Shown: piece after piece, positions 20,483 through 30,062 of the stretch | How positions within the stretch are numbered: the stretch's first letter is position 1 | How the letters are laid out: the number at the start of each line of letters is the position of its first letter | From: Mycobacterium simiae | GTDB taxonomy: Bacteria; Actinomycetota; Actinomycetes; Mycobacteriales; Mycobacteriaceae | Reading direction: 5' to 3' | Assembly (NCBI RefSeq): GCF_010727605.1 | Contig: NZ_AP022568.1 | Span: forward strand, 1,302,001-1,366,000 | Length of the DNA: 64,000 nucleotides | The notes under the pieces: model-generated | Database searches by the model: none | What the model saw: the letters and a program-made list of their open reading frames with translations, nothing else | Told to the model about the DNA's origin: nothing | Program-made: the position numbers and the translations under genes

Positions 20483-22012
20483 ATGACCGCACTCACAAGC
20501 AAAACTGAACCCACTTTCGCTCAACTCGGCGTCCGCGACGAAATCGTCCGAGCGTTGGCCGAAAAGGGCATCGAGCACGCGTTCGCCATCCAAGAGCTGA
20601 CCCTGCCGATGGCGCTGGCCGGCGACGACGTCATCGGCCAGGCCCGCACCGGGATGGGCAAAACCTTGGCCTTCGGCGTCCCCCTGCTGCAGCGCATCAC
20701 CAACGGCGTCGGGGTGCGACCCCTCAACGGCACGCCCCGCGCGCTGGTCGTAGTCCCCACCCGGGAACTCTGCCTGCAGGTCACCGAGGACCTGGCCGCC
20801 GCCGCCAAATACTTGATCGCCGAGGACGATCGCCCGCTGTCGGTGGTGTCGATCTACGGCGGACGTGCTTACGAGCCGCAGATCGACGCGCTGCGCGCCG
20901 GCGCCGACGTCGTGGTGGGCACCCCGGGTCGCCTGCTCGACCTGGCCCAGCAGGGCCACCTGCAGCTCGGTGGGCTGTCGGTGCTGGTCCTCGACGAGGC
21001 CGACGAGATGCTCGACCTAGGCTTTTTGCCCGACATCGAGCGCATCCTGCGCCAGATCCCGGCCGACCGGCAGTCAATGCTGTTCTCGGCGACCATGCCG
21101 GATCCGATCATCACCCTGGCCCGCACGTTCATGGACCAACCCACCCACATCCGGGCCGAGGCCCCGCACTCGGCGGCCACGCACGACACCACCGAGCAGT
21201 TCGTCTACCGCGCCCACGCGCTGGACAAGGTGGAACTGGTCAGCCGGGTGCTGCAGGCCGAGGGCCGCGGCGCGACAATGATTTTCACCCGTACCAAGCG
21301 CACCGCACAGAAGGTGGCCGACGAATTGGCCGAGCGCGGGTTCAAGGTCGGTGCCGTGCACGGCGATCTCGGGCAGATCGCCCGCGAAAAGGCGCTCAAG
21401 GCGTTCCGGGCCGGTGATGTCGACGTGCTGGTGGCGACCGATGTGGCCGCCCGCGGTATCGACATCGACGACATCACGCACGTCATCAACTACCAGATCC
21501 CCGAGGACGAGCAGGCCTACGTGCACCGCATCGGCCGTACCGGTCGCGCCGGCAAGACCGGTATCGCCGTGACCCTGGTCGACTGGGATGAACTGCCCCG
21601 ATGGGCCGGGATCGACAAAGCCCTGAACCTGGGGTCTCCCGACCCAGCCGAGACGTACTCCAGTTCGCCGCATCTCTATACCGAGTTGGGTATTCCCGCC
21701 GACGCCAGCGGCACCGTCGGCACGCCACGCAAATCGCCGGTCAAGCGGCGCGAGACCGAGCAGCGCACCTCGACATCGGAGCGGCCCGCGCGGACCCGTT
21801 CGGGAAATCGCCGACGGCGCACCCGCGGCGGCCAGCCCGTGACTGGTCACCCGGACGGCAGCAACGGCCCGGCCGCTGAGGGCGACGGCGTAGCCGCCGA
21901 GACACCGACCGGTGCGGCGTCGCCGAACGGCAGCGCCGGAACCAACGGCGGCGGGAAGAGCCGTCGTCGCCGTCGCCGCAAGCCCGCAGAAGCCGCCGCG
22001 CAAGCCAACTGA
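20483..22012 (+). CDS. rhlE: RhlE DEAD-box ATP-dependent RNA helicase
   Basis: 509 residues. All DEAD-box motifs appear in order: FAQLGV...Q-motif, ARTGMGKT (I), PTRELC (Ia), TPGRL (Ib), LDEADEM (II), FSATMP (III), IFTRTK (IV), VATDVAARGID (V) and YVHRIGRTGRAGK (VI). The C-terminal tail of about 130 residues is basic and low-complexity (RSGNRRRRTRGG, KSRRRRRRKP), a common RNA-anchoring extension. It remodels RNA in ribosome maturation and mRNA decay. A PQQ-like propeller gene follows 14 nt downstream. Confidence 0.95.
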   Translation: MTALTSKTEPTFAQLGVRDEIVRALAEKGIEHAFAIQELTLPMALAGDDVIGQARTGMGKTLAFGVPLLQRITNGVGVRPLNGTPRALVVVPTRELCLQVTEDLAAAAKYLIAEDDRPLSVVSIYGGRAYEPQIDALRAGADVVVGTPGRLLDLAQQGHLQLGGLSVLVLDEADEMLDLGFLPDIERILRQIPADRQSMLFSATMPDPIITLARTFMDQPTHIRAEAPHSAATHDTTEQFVYRAHALDKVELVSRVLQAEGRGATMIFTRTKRTAQKVADELAERGFKVGAVHGDLGQIAREKALKAFRAGDVDVLVATDVAARGIDIDDITHVINYQIPEDEQAYVHRIGRTGRAGKTGIAVTLVDWDELPRWAGIDKALNLGSPDPAETYSSSPHLYTELGIPADASGTVGTPRKSPVKRRETEQRTSTSERPARTRSGNRRRRTRGGQPVTGHPDGSNGPAAEGDGVAAETPTGAASPNGSAGTNGGGKSRRRRRRKPAEAAAQAN

Positions 22013-22026
22013 CCGACAGCCCAGGC

Positions 22027-23247
22027 ATGGTCAAACCCGAACGCCGCACGAAGGGCGATCTGTTGGCCGCCGCGGCAATCGCGGTTGTTGTGGTGGTCAC
22101 CGCGGCACTGATCTGGTGGACCAGCGATGCCCGGGCGACGATCAGCCGGCCCGCCGCGACGCCGGCGCCCAACCCGAGCCTGGCCCGCGAGGTGCCGGGC
22201 AGCCTCAAGCAGCTGTGGACCGCCGACAGCTCCGCCAGCACGGCCCCCGTGATCGTGGGCGGAACGGTAGTCACCGCCGAGGGACGCGAGGTGACCGGGC
22301 GGGATCCCGGCACCGGTCAGACGCGTTGGAGCTATGCGCGTGATACCGCGTTGTGCGGCCTGTCCTGGGTGTATCACTACGCCGTCGCGGTCTACCGTGA
22401 CGACCGCGGCTGCGGACAGGTCAGCACTATCGACGGGTCCACCGGCCGGCGCGGCCCCGCCCGCAGCAGCTATGCCGACCCGCAGGTGCACCTGTCGTCG
22501 GACGGCACCACGGTGTTGTCGGTCGGCGACACCCGCTTGGAGCTGTGGCGCTCGGACATGGTCCGGATGCTGGCCTACGGCGAGACCGACGCCCGGGTGA
22601 AGCCGTCGGCGCGCGGGCTGCATTCCGGATGCACGCTGCACTCGGGGGCGGCCAGCTCGCTGGCCGTCTCGGTGCTGGAGACCTGCGCGAACCAGGCAGA
22701 CCTACGGCTGGCGTTGCTGCGTCCGGGAAAGGAAGACGACGAGCCCCAGCAACATTTCGTCGCCGAGCCCAGGCTGGGGCCGAACTCTGGTGCGCAGGTC
22801 CTGACCGTCTGGCAGAGCAACACGGCTGTGTACCTGCCCGGTGTTTCCGGCACGCAGCCGCGCGTCGAGGTGATCGACGAAACCGGCACCACCGTCGGTA
22901 GCACGCTGCTGCCGAAGGTGCCGTCGAAGTCGGTGGTGTCGCAGGCCGGCAACCTGGTGACCTGGTGGACCGGCGATTCCGTGCTGGTCTTCGAGGCCAG
23001 CAGCCTGACCCTGCGCTACACCATCGCCGCGGGCCCGCAGACCGTTCCGCTGGGGCCCGGCACCATGATGGCGGGCAAGCTGTTGGTCCCCGTGACCGGC
23101 GCGATCGGCGTCTATGACCCCGTCACCGGTGCCAACGAGCGCTACATTCCCGTGCACCGAACGCCGACCGACACCCCGGTGGTGCCGGCCGTGTCCGGTT
23201 CGAGAGTGTTTGAGCAGCGGGGCGACTCAGTGGTAGGGCTGGGCTGA
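22027..23247 (+). CDS. Membrane-anchored PQQ-like beta-propeller protein (Rv3212-like)
   Basis: 406 residues. A short cytoplasmic segment and one N-terminal helix (AIAVVVVVTAALIWWTS, about 18-34) anchor an extracytoplasmic domain. Propeller blade motifs recur (TGQTRWSYA, GSTGRRGPARSSY, VYDPVTGANERYI), with a Cys pair in ALCGLSW...RGCGQ. It is probably a lipid-face scaffold; no enzymatic motif is seen. In M. tuberculosis the orthologue is a conserved Ala/Val-rich membrane protein. It is likely co-transcribed with rhlE. Confidence 0.85.
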   Translation: MVKPERRTKGDLLAAAAIAVVVVVTAALIWWTSDARATISRPAATPAPNPSLAREVPGSLKQLWTADSSASTAPVIVGGTVVTAEGREVTGRDPGTGQTRWSYARDTALCGLSWVYHYAVAVYRDDRGCGQVSTIDGSTGRRGPARSSYADPQVHLSSDGTTVLSVGDTRLELWRSDMVRMLAYGETDARVKPSARGLHSGCTLHSGAASSLAVSVLETCANQADLRLALLRPGKEDDEPQQHFVAEPRLGPNSGAQVLTVWQSNTAVYLPGVSGTQPRVEVIDETGTTVGSTLLPKVPSKSVVSQAGNLVTWWTGDSVLVFEASSLTLRYTIAAGPQTVPLGPGTMMAGKLLVPVTGAIGVYDPVTGANERYIPVHRTPTDTPVVPAVSGSRVFEQRGDSVVGLG

Positions 23248-23393
23248 ACACCCAGCGGTTAATGCGTCGCCCGTGGGCCGGCGGCGTTGAATGTGGACTG
23301 TTGGCGGCGACACGCCCCGGGCCCTTGCACCGCGACCGCACACCCAACGCCATCGACGCACGCCGAAAGGCGCTGACCTGCGCCTGGGCCGAC

Positions 23394-24203
23394 TTACGCG
23401 TCGACGGCGAACGTCGGCAGCGGTTTCCCGGTCTTCCAGTGCTTGATCAACGCCCGGGCCAGGTCCGAATAGGCCACCGCGCCCTTGTTCTTGCGGCCCG
23501 ACATCACCGACGAGCCCGACGCGCTGGCCTCGGCGAAGCGCACGGTGCGTGGGATCGGCGGCGCCAGCACCGGCAAGTTGTAGCGGTCGGCGACGTCGAG
23601 CAGCACGTCGCGGGTGTGGGTGGTGCGCGAGTCGTACAACGTCGGCAATGCGCCCAGTAGCCGCAGGTCCGGGTTGGTGATCTGCTGGACGTCGGCGACC
23701 GTGCGCAGGAATTGGCCGACGCCGCGATGCGCCAGCGTCTCACACTGCAGCGGCACGATCACCTCATCGGCGGCCGTCAGGCCGTTGAGGGTGAGCACGC
23801 CCAGCGACGGTGGGCAGTCGATGACGACCACGTCGAATTGGTCGGCGACCTTGGCCAGCGCGCGTTTGAGCGCATACTCGCGGCCGGCCCGCATCAGCAG
23901 CATCGCCTCGGCGCCAGCCAGGTCAATGTTGGCCGGCAGCAGCGTCATTCCCTCGATCGTGGCGACGAGTGCGGCGCCCGGCTCGACGTCACCGAGCAGC
24001 ACCTCGTGCACCGACACCGGCAGCTTGTCGGGATCCTGCCCGAGCGAGAACGTCAGACAGCCCTGCGGGTCCAGGTCGACGAGCAACACTCGGCGGCCGC
24101 TTTCGGTCAGCGCGGCGCCCAGCGAAGCAACCGTCGTTGTCTTGGCGACTCCGCCCTTTTGGTTGGCCACCGCCAGTACTCGCGTCTCACTCACACTTGC
24201 CAT
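23394..24203 (-). CDS. ParA/Soj-family ATPase (Rv3213c-like)
   Basis: 269 residues. The deviant Walker A box is KGGVAKTTT at about residues 15-23 with both signature lysines, followed by LLVDLDPQG (A') and VVIDCPPSLG (Walker B). ParA-type ATPases position DNA or protein cargo on the nucleoid. No parB-like gene is adjacent, so the cargo is unknown; this is an orphan ParA outside the oriC parAB locus. Divergent from gpm2. Confidence 0.9.
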   Translation of the reverse strand: MASVSETRVLAVANQKGGVAKTTTVASLGAALTESGRRVLLVDLDPQGCLTFSLGQDPDKLPVSVHEVLLGDVEPGAALVATIEGMTLLPANIDLAGAEAMLLMRAGREYALKRALAKVADQFDVVVIDCPPSLGVLTLNGLTAADEVIVPLQCETLAHRGVGQFLRTVADVQQITNPDLRLLGALPTLYDSRTTHTRDVLLDVADRYNLPVLAPPIPRTVRFAEASASGSSVMSGRKNKGAVAYSDLARALIKHWKTGKPLPTFAVDA

Positions 24204-24278
24204 CCTGGCACGTTCGGTACCTGTTGCTCAGGACTTCCCTCGCGGGATCCGGCAACGCGTCAGGCAGAATCAATCGAC

Positions 24279-24875
24279 ATGGGCCTGCACAACCATCGCC
24301 TGCTCCTGCTTCGGCACGGCGAAACCGAATGGTCGTTGTCGGGCCAGCACACCGGCACCACCGAGATTGACCTCACCGAGGCCGGCCGGACCCAGGCCAA
24401 GCTGGCGGGCGGGGTGCTCAGCGGTTTGAGCCTGCACAACCCGCTGGTGGTCAGCAGCCCGCGGCAACGCGCCGTGGTCACCGCGGAGTTGGCGGGATTA
24501 ACGCCGGACGAGGTGTCCCCGCTGCTCGCCGAGTGGGACTACGGCGAATACGAAGGCCGCACAACCGAACAAATCCGGGAGAGCGTCCCCGATTGGCTGG
24601 TGTGGACGCACGGCTGTCCCGGCGGTGAGAGCGTCGCCCAGGTCAGCGATCGCGCCGATCGGGCGATCGCTATGGCGCTGCCGCAACTGGAATCGCGCGA
24701 CGTAGTATTCGTCAGCCACGGCCACTTCTCCCGTGCGGTGATCACCCGCTGGGTCGAGTTACCGCTGGTGGAGGGTCGACGATTCGGTATGCGCACGGCC
24801 TCGGTGGCGGTGTGCGGCTTCGAGCACGGGATACGGGAGCTGCTCGCCCTCGGGCTGACCGGTCAGACGGTGTGA
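24279..24875 (+). CDS. gpm2: Histidine phosphatase superfamily acid phosphatase (Rv3214-like)
   Basis: 198 residues from ATG 24279. The catalytic phosphohistidine motif LLLRHGETEW lies at residues 8-17 and the second His in VSHGHFSRA near 148. The phosphoglycerate mutase name is historical: the M. tuberculosis protein was found to be a phosphatase rather than a mutase. The stop overlaps the entC start in GTGA. Confidence 0.92.
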   Translation: MGLHNHRLLLLRHGETEWSLSGQHTGTTEIDLTEAGRTQAKLAGGVLSGLSLHNPLVVSSPRQRAVVTAELAGLTPDEVSPLLAEWDYGEYEGRTTEQIRESVPDWLVWTHGCPGGESVAQVSDRADRAIAMALPQLESRDVVFVSHGHFSRAVITRWVELPLVEGRRFGMRTASVAVCGFEHGIRELLALGLTGQTV

Positions 24876-25984
24876 AGCCCGAGCAGCCGACCCCTGAGCC
24901 GCCGTTCGCGCTGTGCGGCCCGCGTGGCACCTTGATCGGCGAAGGTGTGCGGGCGCGCTATCCCGACCTGCCGGCGGCGCGCGGCGCATTGACGTCTGGT
25001 GCGGCTCCAATTGTCGTGGGCGCCTTGCCTTTCGACCTTGAAAAGCCGGCGGCCCTGATGGTGCCGGAGGCCGTGCGTCGCGGCGATACGCCGCCCGACT
25101 GGCCAACGGGTCCGCTGCCCCCGGTACGCATCGCGGCCGCCATGCCGCCGGCGGCCGACTACCGCGCCCGGATCAGCCGGGCCCGCGACGCGCTGACCGC
25201 ACGGGGCGGCACACTGCGCAAGGTGGTGTTGGCGCGCGCGTTGCGGCTGAGCGCCGACGGGGCGCTGGACGGTCGCACCATCCTGCGCCGCCTCGTCGCC
25301 AACGACCCCGCGTCCTACAGTTACTTGGTCGACTTGAGTGCTGCGGGTATGGATTACGCGGGCACAGCGCTGGTGGGGGCCAGCCCGGAGCTGCTGGTCG
25401 CGCGCGTCGGCGATCGGGTGACGTGCCAGCCGTTCGCCGGGTCGGCCCCGCGCGCGGCCGACCCCGAACGTGACGCCGCCAACGCCGCCGCGCTGACCGC
25501 CTCCGCCAAGGACCGCCACGAACATCAGCTAGTCATCGACACGATGCGCGCCGCGCTGGACCCACTGTGCAGCGACCTGACCATCGCGGCCGAACCGCAG
25601 CTGAGCTGCACCGCGGCGGTCTGGCATCTATGCACCCCGATCAGCGGCCGCCTGCGCGATATCTCAACCACCGCAATCGATCTCGCGCTGGCGTTACACC
25701 CGACCCCGGCTGTCGGCGGAGTGCCGACCAAGGCAGCATCCGAGCTCATCGCCGAACTGGAGGGCGATCGTGGTTTCTACGCCGGGGCGGTAGGCTGCTG
25801 CGATGCCGCGGGCGACGGCTATTGGGTGGTGTCCATCCGCTGTGCACAGTTGTCGGCGGATCGCCGGACCGCGACGGCCCGCGCCGGTGGCGGCATCGTC
25901 GCGGAATCGGATCCCGACGATGAAGTAAGGGAAACCACAACAAAATTCGCCACGATACTCACCGCACTAGGAGTTGAGCAGTGA
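24872..25984 (+). CDS. entC: Isochorismate synthase (EntC/MenF family)
   Basis: 370 residues from the GTG at 24872, coupled to gpm2. Chorismate-binding fold motifs are visible: KVVLARALRL, GASPELLVARV, PFAGSAPRA, KDRHEHQLVIDTMR, HPTPAVGGVPTKAA and ELEGDRGFYAGAVG. Acidic residues for Mg2+ are in place (ELLV, EHQL, ELEGDRG). It converts chorismate to isochorismate, most likely for menaquinone; siderophore salicylate is normally made by MbtI. It overlaps the acetyltransferase start by 4 nt. Confidence 0.9.
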   Translation: MKPEQPTPEPPFALCGPRGTLIGEGVRARYPDLPAARGALTSGAAPIVVGALPFDLEKPAALMVPEAVRRGDTPPDWPTGPLPPVRIAAAMPPAADYRARISRARDALTARGGTLRKVVLARALRLSADGALDGRTILRRLVANDPASYSYLVDLSAAGMDYAGTALVGASPELLVARVGDRVTCQPFAGSAPRAADPERDAANAAALTASAKDRHEHQLVIDTMRAALDPLCSDLTIAAEPQLSCTAAVWHLCTPISGRLRDISTTAIDLALALHPTPAVGGVPTKAASELIAELEGDRGFYAGAVGCCDAAGDGYWVVSIRCAQLSADRRTATARAGGGIVAESDPDDEVRETTTKFATILTALGVEQ

Positions 25985-26463
25985 GCGAGACTATCCGCCG
26001 CGCCATACCCGCGGACGCCGCCGACATCACCGATATGATCCACGCGTTGGCCGAATTCGAACACGCCGCCGATCAGTGCACGGTCAGCGAAAAGCAAATT
26101 CGCACAGCTCTTTTCGGCAGCAGTCCGATTGTACACGCGCACGTCGCCGAGGTCGACGGCGCGATTGCGGCGATGGCGCTGTGGTTCGTCAACTTCTCCA
26201 CCTGGGACGGTGTCGGCGGCATTTACCTGGAGGACCTGTTCGTGCGCAACGAATTTCGTCGCCGCGGCCTGGCCCGCCGGCTGCTTGCGACCTTGGCCGG
26301 TGAATGCGTCGACAGCGGCTACACGCGGCTGTCCTGGGCGGTGCTGAACTGGAACGTCGACGCGATCACGCTCTACGACGGCGTTGGCGCACAACCGCAG
26401 GACGAGTGGACCACCTACCGGCTGTCCGGGTCGGCGCTCGCCGAGCTGGCCGGACCGCGCTGA
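25981..26463 (+). CDS. GNAT-family N-acetyltransferase (Rv3216-like)
   Basis: 160 residues, GTG start overlapping the entC stop. The acetyl-CoA binding motif A is RNEFRRRGLARRLLATLA (near 90-107), preceded by the strand GGIYLEDLFV and followed by LSWAVLNWNVDAITLYDGVGA. The domain and spacing resemble spermidine/diamine acetyltransferases. The substrate is unknown. The 3' end overlaps the convergent membrane gene by 49 nt. Confidence 0.9.
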   Translation: MSETIRRAIPADAADITDMIHALAEFEHAADQCTVSEKQIRTALFGSSPIVHAHVAEVDGAIAAMALWFVNFSTWDGVGGIYLEDLFVRNEFRRRGLARRLLATLAGECVDSGYTRLSWAVLNWNVDAITLYDGVGAQPQDEWTTYRLSGSALAELAGPR

Positions 26464-26867
26464 TCGTCGGCGGCGGCCCAGCGCAGCGCCGACGGACTGA
26501 ACAACAAGGCCAGCGCCGTCGACGCCACCACAGCAACGGGGATGCCGATGGCCGGCCGGTGCGAACCGACGGCGAGATACCAGGCCACCGGCAACAGCAG
26601 CAGCTGGGTGAACACGGCAAGCCCGCGGCCCCAGCGCCGACCGATCACCAATGCCCGTCCCGCGTTCAGCACCACACCGCCGATCAGCAAAAACCACACC
26701 GCGGTGCCGAGGCCGTTGACGATCCGCTGGTCGGCCCCCGCGATTGCCCGCACCACCAGGATTGCCGCCATCGCCAGCGCCGCCAGGCCCTGGGCTGCAA
26801 CGATGAACCCCGCGCCGCGGACGGCGGACGGCGGCGGATTGGCCGGTCTGCTGCAGGCGCGATTCAC
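26415..26867 (-). CDS. Small integral membrane protein (Rv3217c-like)
   Basis: About 150 residues from GTG 26867 (VNRACSRPANPP). Four hydrophobic helices are visible: GFIVAAQGLAALAMAAILVV, LGTAVWFLLIGGVVLNAG, GLAVFTQLLLLPVAWYLAV and GIPVAVVASTALALLF. No known domain is recognised. Divergent from the lipid kinase gene. Confidence 0.82.
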   Translation of the reverse strand: MNRACSRPANPPPSAVRGAGFIVAAQGLAALAMAAILVVRAIAGADQRIVNGLGTAVWFLLIGGVVLNAGRALVIGRRWGRGLAVFTQLLLLPVAWYLAVGSHRPAIGIPVAVVASTALALLFSPSALRWAAADDQRGPASSASADPDSR

Positions 26868-26956
26868 AGCGTCAGCGTAGTCAGGTCGGCGCAGGACGCC
26901 GCGAGCCGGAGGTTCCCACAGCGGGCCCATAACCGTGCCGCATAAGCTCGTACATC

Positions 26957-27922
26957 ATGCGCGCCGTGCTGATCGTGAACCCAGCAGCAACTTCCACCAC
27001 CCCGGCCGCCCGTGATCTGTTGGCCCACGCGCTCAAGAGCCGCCTTGAGCTCACCGTCGAGCACACCAACCACCACGGCCACGGGACGGAGTTGGGTCAG
27101 GCCGCCGTCGAGGACGGTGTGGACCTCGTCGTGGTGCATGGCGGCGACGGTACGGTCAGCGGGGTTGTCAACGGTTTGCTGGGCCGCCCGGGCTCGCCGC
27201 GGCCCAGCCACCTGCCCGCCGTCGCGGTGGTGCCGGGGGGGTCGGCGAATGTGTTGGCGCGCTCGCTCGGGATCTCCCGGGACCCGGTTGCGGCCACCAA
27301 TCAGCTGATCCAGCTAATCGACGATTACCGCACGCATCAGACCTGGCGCCGCATCAGCCTGATCGACTGCGGCGAGCAGTGGGCGGTGATCAACGCGGGC
27401 ATGGGCGTCGACGCCGAGGTGGTGGCGGCGGTGGAGGCCCAGCGCAACAAGGGCGTCAAGGTCACGCCGTTGCGGTATTGGCGGGTGGCGGTGCCCATCA
27501 CGGTGGGCTACAGCCGCCGCGCCCCCAGCATGACCCTCGAGCTGCCCGACCGTGATCCAGTGTCCGGTGTGCAGTTCGCCTGGGTGTCAAACACGACCCC
27601 ATGGACCTATAGCAACAGCCGTCCAATGGTCACCAACCCGGGCTGCAGCTTCGAATCGGGTCTGGGGGTGTTCGCGGTCACCAGCATGAAGGTAATTCCG
27701 ACGCTGAAATTATTGCGACAGATTCTCGCCAAACGCCCCGATCCGGACGCCAAACAACTCGTCCGCGACGACGACGCGGCGTGCCTGCGAATCACGTGCG
27801 CCGACGGACCGGTCGCCAGCCAGTACGACGGGGAGTATTTGGGGCGACGGGATTCCATGACGTTCCGGGCGGTGCGCGAGGTGCTCCCGGTCGCCGCGCC
27901 GCCACCAAATACCCGCATCTGA
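26957..27922 (+). CDS. Diacylglycerol/sphingosine kinase-like lipid kinase (Rv3218-like)
   Basis: 321 residues. The DAGK catalytic signature VVVHGGDGTVSGVVNGLLG lies near residues 56-74, with VPGGSANVLARSLGIS after it and VINAGMGVDAEVV at about 145. It is probably a cytoplasmic-face enzyme that phosphorylates a lipid alcohol or polyprenol. Monocistronic in this view. Confidence 0.9.
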   Translation: MRAVLIVNPAATSTTPAARDLLAHALKSRLELTVEHTNHHGHGTELGQAAVEDGVDLVVVHGGDGTVSGVVNGLLGRPGSPRPSHLPAVAVVPGGSANVLARSLGISRDPVAATNQLIQLIDDYRTHQTWRRISLIDCGEQWAVINAGMGVDAEVVAAVEAQRNKGVKVTPLRYWRVAVPITVGYSRRAPSMTLELPDRDPVSGVQFAWVSNTTPWTYSNSRPMVTNPGCSFESGLGVFAVTSMKVIPTLKLLRQILAKRPDPDAKQLVRDDDAACLRITCADGPVASQYDGEYLGRRDSMTFRAVREVLPVAAPPPNTRI

Positions 27923-28016
27923 GCTGCCGAAACGCTGATACAGCCGGTCGTCGGGGCGGCGGCGGCCGCCGCGAGCGTAGTACAACGGGTCAAGGGCTCA
28001 AAGTGACCGTGACCAA

Positions 28017-28032
28017 AGTGAGATACCCCACG
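28017..28032 (+). promoter_or_regulatory. CRP-family binding site upstream of whiB1
   Basis: AGTGAGATACCCCACG matches, with one change, the CRP (Rv3676) site described upstream of M. tuberculosis whiB1, where cAMP-CRP activates transcription. A second dyad, GTGCGC-N6-GCGCAC, lies at 28160-28177 just before the ribosome binding site and could be a weaker regulatory site. The rest of the 275-nt gap (27923-28197) shows no ORF. Confidence 0.7.
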
Positions 28033-28197
28033 AGCGAACTAATCCTATTGACATCTGTTGAGCCTGTGAAACGATCGAAAGGTTGCATGCAGAGATTTTG
28101 TGGGGGTGCCCGACGGACCCTTACTCATGCAAGCGTTAAGAGCCGACAGAATAACGCGAGTGCGCGCTGCTGCGCACATAGTGAGGAGTAACTACTT

Positions 28198-28452
28198 ATG
28201 GATTGGCGCCACAAGGCGGTCTGTCGCGACGAGGATCCGGAACTGTTCTTCCCGGTAGGGAACAGTGGTCCGGCACTCGCGCAGATCGCTGACGCGAAAC
28301 TGGTCTGCAATCGGTGCCCGGTGACCACAGAGTGCCTTGGCTGGGCGCTGAACACAGGTCAGGACTCGGGCGTGTGGGGCGGTATGAGCGAAGACGAGCG
28401 GCGCGCGCTGAAGCGCCGCAACGCTCGGACGAAGGCCCGCAGCGGAGTCTGA
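28198..28452 (+). CDS. whiB1: WhiB1 nitric-oxide-sensitive iron-sulfur transcription factor
   Basis: 84 residues, ATG at 28198 after GAGGAG. Four cluster cysteines lie in KAVCRDEDPELFFP and LVCNRCPVTTEC, followed by GVWGGMSEDERRAL and a basic tail ALKRRNARTKAR. The [4Fe-4S] form binds SigA; nitric oxide converts it to a DNA-binding repressor. The gene is essential in M. tuberculosis. CRP-type control is suggested by the upstream site. Confidence 0.97.
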   Translation: MDWRHKAVCRDEDPELFFPVGNSGPALAQIADAKLVCNRCPVTTECLGWALNTGQDSGVWGGMSEDERRALKRRNARTKARSGV

Positions 28453-28462
28453 CGCAGTTTCC

Positions 28463-28500
28463 AACAGCGCGGCCCCGGCAAATGCCGGGGCCGCGCTGTT
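28463..28500. terminator. Bidirectional hairpin between whiB1 and pdtaS
   Basis: A perfect 18-bp stem (28463-28480 with 28483-28500) sits 11 nt after the whiB1 stop and 12 nt from the pdtaS stop. No T-tract follows on either strand, which is usual for mycobacterial terminators. It separates two convergent genes. Confidence 0.85.
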
Positions 28501-28511
28501 GCGTGGGCTCC

Positions 28512-30014
28512 TCACAGCAACAACCTGGACCGGCGGCCGATCGGCACCCGCAGCACGACGTCGGTGCCGCCGTGTGGCGCCTTGCGCATGCCCAGCGTGC
28601 CGTCCAGCTCCGCGGCCACCAGCGTGCGGACGATCTGTAGACCCAGGCTGTCGGATTTTTCCAGGCTGAACCCTTCGGGCAGGCCCCGGCCGTCGTCGTG
28701 CACCACGACGTCCAGCCAGCGCGCCGAACGTTCGGCGCTTATCGTCACCGCCCCCTCCTGGACGGCGGGATCAAACGCGTGCTCGATCGCGTTCTGCACC
28801 AGCTCGGTGATCACCATGATCAGCGCCGTGGCGCGATCGGAGTCCAGTACGCCCAGATCGCCGACCCGGTTGATGCGGATCGGACGGTCTACCGAGGCCA
28901 CGTCGTTCATGATTGGCAGGATCCGGTCGATGACCTCGTCGAGGTTCACCTGCTCGTCCACCGACATCGACAGCGCGTCGTGGACCAGCGCGATCGACGA
29001 CACCCGGCGTACCGATTCGATCAGCGCCTCGCGGCCTTCGGCGTTGGCCGTGCGGCGGGCCTGCAGTCGCAGCAACGCGGCCACGGTCTGCAGATTGTTC
29101 TTCACCCGGTGGTGGATCTCCCGGATGGTGGCGTCCTTGGAGATCAGCGCCCGGTCCCGCCGCTTCACCTCGGTCACGTCGCGAATCAACACGGCGGCAC
29201 CCTTGCTGGCACCGTGTACCACCAAGGGCAGGGTGCGCAGCAGCACGGTGGCGCCGCCGGCGTCGACCTCCATGCGCATGCTCTTGCCACCGGCCAGCAA
29301 ATCTTGCACATGCTCGGCCATCTCTTGTGCCTCGAACGAATCCGAGATCAACGGTCGGGTGATCCGGATCAAGTTGTGGCCCTCGAGCTCGCTGGTCAAT
29401 CCCATCCGGTGATACGCCGACAGCGCATTGGGACTGGCGTAGGCGACCACGCCGTCCACGTCGAGCCGGATGAACCCGTCACCCACGCGCGGCGTGGATC
29501 GCGACATCGCGACATCTCGCACATCGGGAAAAGTGCCTTCGGAGAGCATGTTGACCAAATCGGCGGCACATTCGCGGTAGGCGGTCTCCAGGTGCCCGGA
29601 GTTTTCCTGGGCCGTCAGCGCAGTTTGGTGCTGAGTGAGCGCGGCGACCACCCGGTCCGCGTAGCGCACCGGGGATGCCGCGACGTGCGGCCCGGGCAGT
29701 TGCCACGAATCGTGTTGGGCCGCAGCGGTTTCCCGATGCGCGACGCCTGAGGAGAAGGTCTCGGCGACCAGCGGTAGCCGCTCGGCCGGCACGACGCTGC
29801 CCACCGAATCGGCCTGCAAGACGGTCGGCGCGGTGTTCGGCCGGCATTGCGCCACGCACACCAGCACACCGTCGTCGCGGCGTACCCACATCAGGTAGTC
29901 GGCGAACGACAAATCGGCCAGCAGCTGCCACTCCCCGACCACGGCGTGCAGGTGATCGACCGCATTGCCGGGCAACATCGTGTGCTCGGCCAGCAGATCA
30001 CCGAGAGTGGACAT
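28512..30014 (-). CDS. pdtaS: PdtaS cytosolic sensor histidine kinase
   Basis: About 500 residues from the second ATG of a pair (MSTLGDLLAEH). It is soluble with no membrane helix. A GAF-like N-terminal half is followed by a PAS domain (GFIRLDVDGVVAYASPNALSAY, near 195) and a HisKA_2 phosphoacceptor motif EIHHRVKNNLQTVAALLRLQ. The HATPase has ELVQNAIEHAF (N box), HDDGRGLPEGF (G1) and SLGLQIVRTL. It phosphorylates the ANTAR antiterminator PdtaR, controlling translation-linked and copper/NO responses. The orthologue length is the same. Confidence 0.95.
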   Translation of the reverse strand: MSTLGDLLAEHTMLPGNAVDHLHAVVGEWQLLADLSFADYLMWVRRDDGVLVCVAQCRPNTAPTVLQADSVGSVVPAERLPLVAETFSSGVAHRETAAAQHDSWQLPGPHVAASPVRYADRVVAALTQHQTALTAQENSGHLETAYRECAADLVNMLSEGTFPDVRDVAMSRSTPRVGDGFIRLDVDGVVAYASPNALSAYHRMGLTSELEGHNLIRITRPLISDSFEAQEMAEHVQDLLAGGKSMRMEVDAGGATVLLRTLPLVVHGASKGAAVLIRDVTEVKRRDRALISKDATIREIHHRVKNNLQTVAALLRLQARRTANAEGREALIESVRRVSSIALVHDALSMSVDEQVNLDEVIDRILPIMNDVASVDRPIRINRVGDLGVLDSDRATALIMVITELVQNAIEHAFDPAVQEGAVTISAERSARWLDVVVHDDGRGLPEGFSLEKSDSLGLQIVRTLVAAELDGTLGMRKAPHGGTDVVLRVPIGRRSRLLL

Positions 30015-30062
30015 CAACTACTCCCGCGTCGTCGAACGGCGGTAGGTGTGAGCTGACCAGCG